Shown here piece after piece: positions 60,369-64,000 of a stretch of 64,000 nucleotides of DNA. The translations under genes and the position numbers were made by a program. The stretch is from Rotaria sordida (taxonomy: Eukaryota; Rotifera; Eurotatoria; Philodinida; Philodinidae): NCBI GenBank assembly GCA_905250125.1, contig CAJNOL010000018.1, forward strand, positions 310,001 to 374,000, written 5' to 3'. The notes under the pieces are model-generated. The model ran no database searches, had not been told where the DNA came from, and saw only the letters and a list, made by a program, of their open reading frames with translations. Each line of letters begins with the position of its first letter. Position 1 is the stretch's first letter.

Positions 60369-63327
60369 TCAAACAAGTGTACCATAACAACTATCACCAT
60401 AGCAATCATTTGTTGGATACGAATCAGGAATGATTTGAGTTTCTGTTGTAAGTTCAAGAACTGTGCCATCTGGACCAGGAAAATTAACTTGAATATAAAA
60501 TCCTTCCCAACCATTCATTGGATTTTGAATAGTTAAAGAATAAATAATAGTTGTTGGAGTTTGTACCTAGACAATATGTAATTACAAAAGAAAAAAAAAA
60601 CAAACTCAGAGTTTTACTTCTGTTACAACACCAGTATTAAGCCAAATGACTGGATTAATCATCCCTTTGCCGGGTCTATTCGGATCGGCGATTAGAAGCC
60701 GAAAGTCACGTCTATTAAAATAATCAGATAAATAATTTTTCTAATCGTTGAAATATATATGTGCAGACCTTTTATCATTAAGTGTACGAGCGTGATAACC
60801 ATAAGCACTCATCGGTTTTGGGCCAACACTAAAATCAACTGTTGCACGAATGTAACCATGAGTATTGTTTGATGTTTTAATCCATTTAAACGAAGGTAAT
60901 GGTCGATTCTTTGAAAAATAATAAATTAATAAATTAACGAAAAAAAAAAATCTTTATAACTTACATCATAAATACTTAAATAAAAACTTCGCATGGTAAG
61001 AAAAAGACTTATTTCATGGCCAGCACAAGAATGCTCTGCATTTGGTAATCGTCTATAGAATAAGATAAAAATTTAAGAATAAAGAGCTTCGGTGGATTTG
61101 GTAACTTATCTTGAACCATGATACCGTGTATGTGATTTTGTAGAACAATTTGCAGCGCGTCAAATGGTATAGTAGAAATCAAGTTTTCATGTGCTCACGG
61201 TTCATATACTGGTTATAATTCTTGAGGAATATATATATATATGGTACTTATAGACATTGTAGTTTCTAAAATAAACTTATGCAAATTTTGTTTTTTAAAC
61301 GCAATTCGATAGAGTCATAGATGCTCTTCAATTTTCTATAATTAAGCGGGTATTTTAGCAATACTCAATGGTTCTATTAAAAGTTTTTATGCACCAATAA
61401 TCAGCATAGGACTCTTGATAAGTTGATATAAATAATTCCTTTATAAATGGAAAAATTTTTTTGACCTCTGGACTCCTGGAGGGATATACCGAGGCATGGA
61501 AAAGTTTATTTTAACTATGTCGCATTGTGTTTAAAAACAAAATTTGCATAAGTTTATCTTAGAAATTACAATATCTATAAGTACCATATATATTCCTCAA
61601 TGATTATAATCCGTATATGAATTCTGAGCAAATGAAAATTTGATTTCTACTATATCGTTTGATGCGCTGCGAATCGCCCTACAAAATCACACATATGGTA
61701 TTGTGATTCAAGGTAGATCACTGAATTTGGTAGAGTTCTTTCAGATTTAAAATACCTTAAATATGAACCACCAGTAGCAATTTGTAAATCACTCCAAAAT
61801 GCATCCTAAAAGTAATGAATCAAGTCATTCTATTGTTTATATGTATATATATATATTGTTTTACCTCATTATCTGGTAAGAAAAATTCATCACCACTCGA
61901 TTGAATTTGTAATAATTTCATATTTCTATATCGATCAAAATAGCCTAAATATATGAATATCAAAAGATTATGAGTCGAAAAATATTTATATTTTACTGTA
62001 AGGATCAATGATTTGTCCCATTTTAAGTAAATTTGGATGATCAGTATTTCGAGTAATATTTAAAACATAATAATCTTTAAATGCAAATGTCCAACCAGCT
62101 AAAGACTTCGAAATTCATTGAAAAAATACAGATGAAGTTATCATTTATTCATTGTACATACTCGATAGTGATGATGAAAATTCTATTTTTAAAACAAGTA
62201 TATTTATTCAATTAAATTAATCGATTTATTTCTTACTTGATGAATATTTAACATATCCATAACAATTGGTACAGCACCAACAACACGTTCATTATCAACA
62301 GCAGCCGTTGTCCAAGCTGAATTAATAAGATTTTATATATAAAACAAAAAAAAAGCATGAATGAAAATAATTCTCACTTGTCCATCCACGCTAAAATTCA
62401 AAGAATAGAAAATATCAAGTAAAATTCCAAGATTAAAAAAGTTTATTTACTTTTGAAGCACCTGCAATAACAAATTTTTGAGGTACAGCCACTCCTAATT
62501 GTTTTGCAAATTGTTGTACAGCATCCATAGCACGAACTGAAGCCTAAATTACAAGAAAACAAAACAATATGTTAATCATAAAAAAAAATATTCATTTGTA
62601 CTTTAGTCATTGGCATACGAAGAAGTACATAAGGATTATCTGGATTTTCAATAAATGTTTTCCATGTCCATGCAATAATAGCATCTTCACCACGACTTCT
62701 ATTTGTTGGATCAGCCTGAGAACAAAGTTAATACTTCTAGATTCAATAAAAATTAATCCATCTTACCACAAAACGTATTGGTTCATTTGGAATATCTTGA
62801 AGATCAACACCAATACTTCCACTACTTACAGCAAACATAGATGTTAAACTAACAAAATTATCTTGTGGTTGTGGAAATCTATTATTTAATAAAAAAAAAA
62901 AAGGATTTGTTTTTATTATTACTCAATATATATTCTTATACCCATCTTTACTACTACCACCATCAATAAGCATAAAAGCTGTATTTGGTCTTGTAAGTTT
63001 ATGTGGAACACTAACACACAAATAATGCCACCAAATTGGACGATCAGAAAATGTTTCTAGTTTTTATTTTTAAATAGATGAATGACAATATATATAAAAC
63101 GATTAATGATAATAAATTAATTTACCATCGAACCATTTTTGTGATGTAAAATTTAGAATATATAAAACATAATCAGGTTGTTGATATGATTGAATTACAG
63201 TCCAACTAAAATGTGGATCAGCTGCTTTGACATAATCATCCAACGGAGTAGATTGACATTTGTCAACAAACAACAGACTAATAATAACAAGAACCAAAAA
63301 AACAATTATTGATCTCATATATTGCAT
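60369..63327 (-). CDS. Secreted PhoPQ-related / AprA-like alpha/beta-hydrolase-fold protein
   Basis: Fourteen exons (63126-63327, 62942-63056, 62767-62878, 62602-62715, 62451-62543, 62378-62390, 62237-62316, 61997-62105, 61865-61944, 61756-61805, 60965-61052, 60769-60908, 60618-60711, 60369-60566) give 495 residues with consistent phases. A signal peptide opens the protein (MRSIIVFLVLVIISLLFV, using the fourth-codon Met or the one before). The family (PhoPQ_related) includes bacterial PqaA and Dictyostelium autocrine proliferation repressor AprA. Motifs: WWHYLCVSVP, then the nucleophile elbow GASKRGWTTW, the acid region QSSGDEFFLPD, and NAEHSCAGHE as a candidate histidine. A Cys pair near the C-terminus (NDCYGDSCYG) suits a secreted protein. 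Exon 6 is only 13 nt and codes RGWT of the elbow. Intron 10 is 703 nt and palindromic. Enzymatic activity in this family is unproven; a secreted signalling or hydrolase role is inference. Confidence 0.85.
61071..61751. repeat. 680-bp palindrome filling intron 10 of the AprA-like gene
   Basis: The left arm (aacttatcttgaaccatgat, gtgtatgtgattttgtag, cagcgcgtcaaatg, gaggaatatatat) pairs along its length with the right arm (tattcctca, gatgcgctgcg, acaaaatcacacata, attgtgattcaaggtagatc), and gacattgtagtttctaaaat pairs with the complement of ttagaaattacaatatct. The intron is 61053-61755, so the element is essentially the whole intron. Its centre has ggactcctggagggatat (61478), also seen in DIS3 intron 8. 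Confidence 0.8.
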
Positions 63328-64000
63328 CCTTTGCAACAAAAAAAAAGATGCAACTGACACAAAAAGAAATCTATGTATATGTTCTCGAATTTTCGTTATC
63401 GGCAAGCCCCTTTGTTTTTCTTTTGTTGATTTTTTGCTGATAACGTTTGTTAAACTAGGTTATTCTGTCTTAAGGTGATATCAACATATTTCTCAAAGAC
63501 AAGAGGGTTTTTTTTTGTTTGAATTAGACAATTCAGAAAAATTCACAGTTGTTCATATTTCAAGAATAAAACTAATCCGCTGATGTTAATTATCGATTCT
63601 TATAGAATAATGATAAAATTTGTAATTTTTTTTTTGAATGACTCTGATTGATAATTTGTATTAGAATATAATGATTTATTTCAATAGATTTTCCAAATGA
63701 CAGCATTTCTCATCAAAGTCAATAATAGAAATTTCATGATTTCGACGTTCGATTATTCTGCTCTGATTCTCATAACCACGGGCGGTGCACCAACACTACG
63801 AGAGGGTAATAATTATTTCTCCTAAAAAGAGTTTGGAAAGGCAAGAGAAGCTTATTGTGTCTCAGAATATTCCACGCCTCTTGTTTATACTAGAGTAACA
63901 CTACTTAAGCTAACATGTATACATAATGTGTGTCCTAGAATAATTTACACTAAATCTTCGTGCCTATTTCTCTTACTTCCTAAACATAAAAAATTTTCTT
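63328..64000. other. Upstream region of the AprA-like gene
   Basis: AT-rich DNA with a GC-richer block at about 63775-63810. No exon or RNA gene recognised before the window ends. Confidence 0.4.

Noticed and set aside
1-64000. CRISPR arrays, operons, rRNA or tRNA genes
   Set aside because: None seen. The window is eukaryotic, with introns in nearly every gene and no regularly spaced direct repeats or tRNA-like folds.

Overview
This is an AT-rich eukaryotic nuclear window with animal-type genes. Coding exons are joined by short GT-AG introns, mostly 45-80 nt, and about a quarter of the introns are 0.4-1.5 kb. The genes include a Src-type tyrosine kinase, the NuRD subunit p66/GATAD2, Mediator MED27, exosome nuclease DIS3, a myotubularin-FYVE phosphatase, alkylglycerol monooxygenase, COQ10 and a ciliary protein like C2orf50/CIMIP5. 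The base composition, tiny introns, homopolymeric Asn/Gln/Thr tracts, and a secreted PhoPQ-related/AprA-type protein beside metazoan genes fit a bdelloid rotifer (Rotaria/Adineta-like) best. That assignment is inference.

Layout. 1-8 kb (minus strand): a small tandem cluster of one family, with one intact gene for a death-effector-domain / single transmembrane / jacalin-like lectin protein (4233-5574), one clearly broken copy (6650-7693) and one much older relic (about 1880-2840). 9-11 kb: AGMO (minus). 11.8-12.8 kb: a dead Tc1/mariner transposon with a 280-bp inverted-repeat element inside it. 14.7-16.3 kb: COQ10 (minus). 18-19.6 kb: a CUB-like single-pass membrane protein (plus). 19.8-20.4 kb: a small multi-pass membrane protein (minus). 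22.2-23.6 kb: p66/GATAD2 (plus). 24.0-26.0 kb: a 1.9-kb imperfect palindrome. 27.8-30.7 kb: the Src-type kinase (plus). 31.3-38.9 kb: DIS3 (plus, 20 exons). 39.0-42.4 kb: an uncharacterised gene (minus) whose 1.55-kb intron contains the whole of MED27 on the other strand. 43.3-43.9 kb: C2orf50/CIMIP5-like. 44.1-44.8 kb: a ZIP zinc transporter missing its 5' end next to a 10-N assembly gap. 47.2-53.1 kb: MTMR3/4-type myotubularin-FYVE (plus). 56.9-60.3 kb: a four-PLAT-domain protein (plus). 60.4-63.3 kb: the secreted PhoPQ-related/AprA-like protein (minus, 14 exons), convergent with the PLAT gene.

The strongest non-gene theme is long, imperfect, diverged palindromes (fold-back elements, about 0.15-1.9 kb). 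I found them in introns of COQ10, DIS3 (two), MTMR (two) and the AprA-like gene, and in intergenic DNA (24.0-26.0, 54.35-54.9 and 55.7-55.9 kb). In several cases the palindrome is nearly the whole long intron, so the long introns here look like short introns that received fold-back insertions. Two pairs of these elements share sequence, which suggests dispersed families.

The most notable protein-level observations are the DED-TM-jacalin architecture, the Src-type kinase with HCD in place of HRD and no activation-loop tyrosine, a 13-nt microexon that encodes part of the active-site region of the AprA-like protein, and a probable GC-AG intron in the PLAT gene. Exon boundaries were worked out by hand from splice sites and frame continuity. 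Exon lengths were checked for phase, but single coordinates could be off by one.
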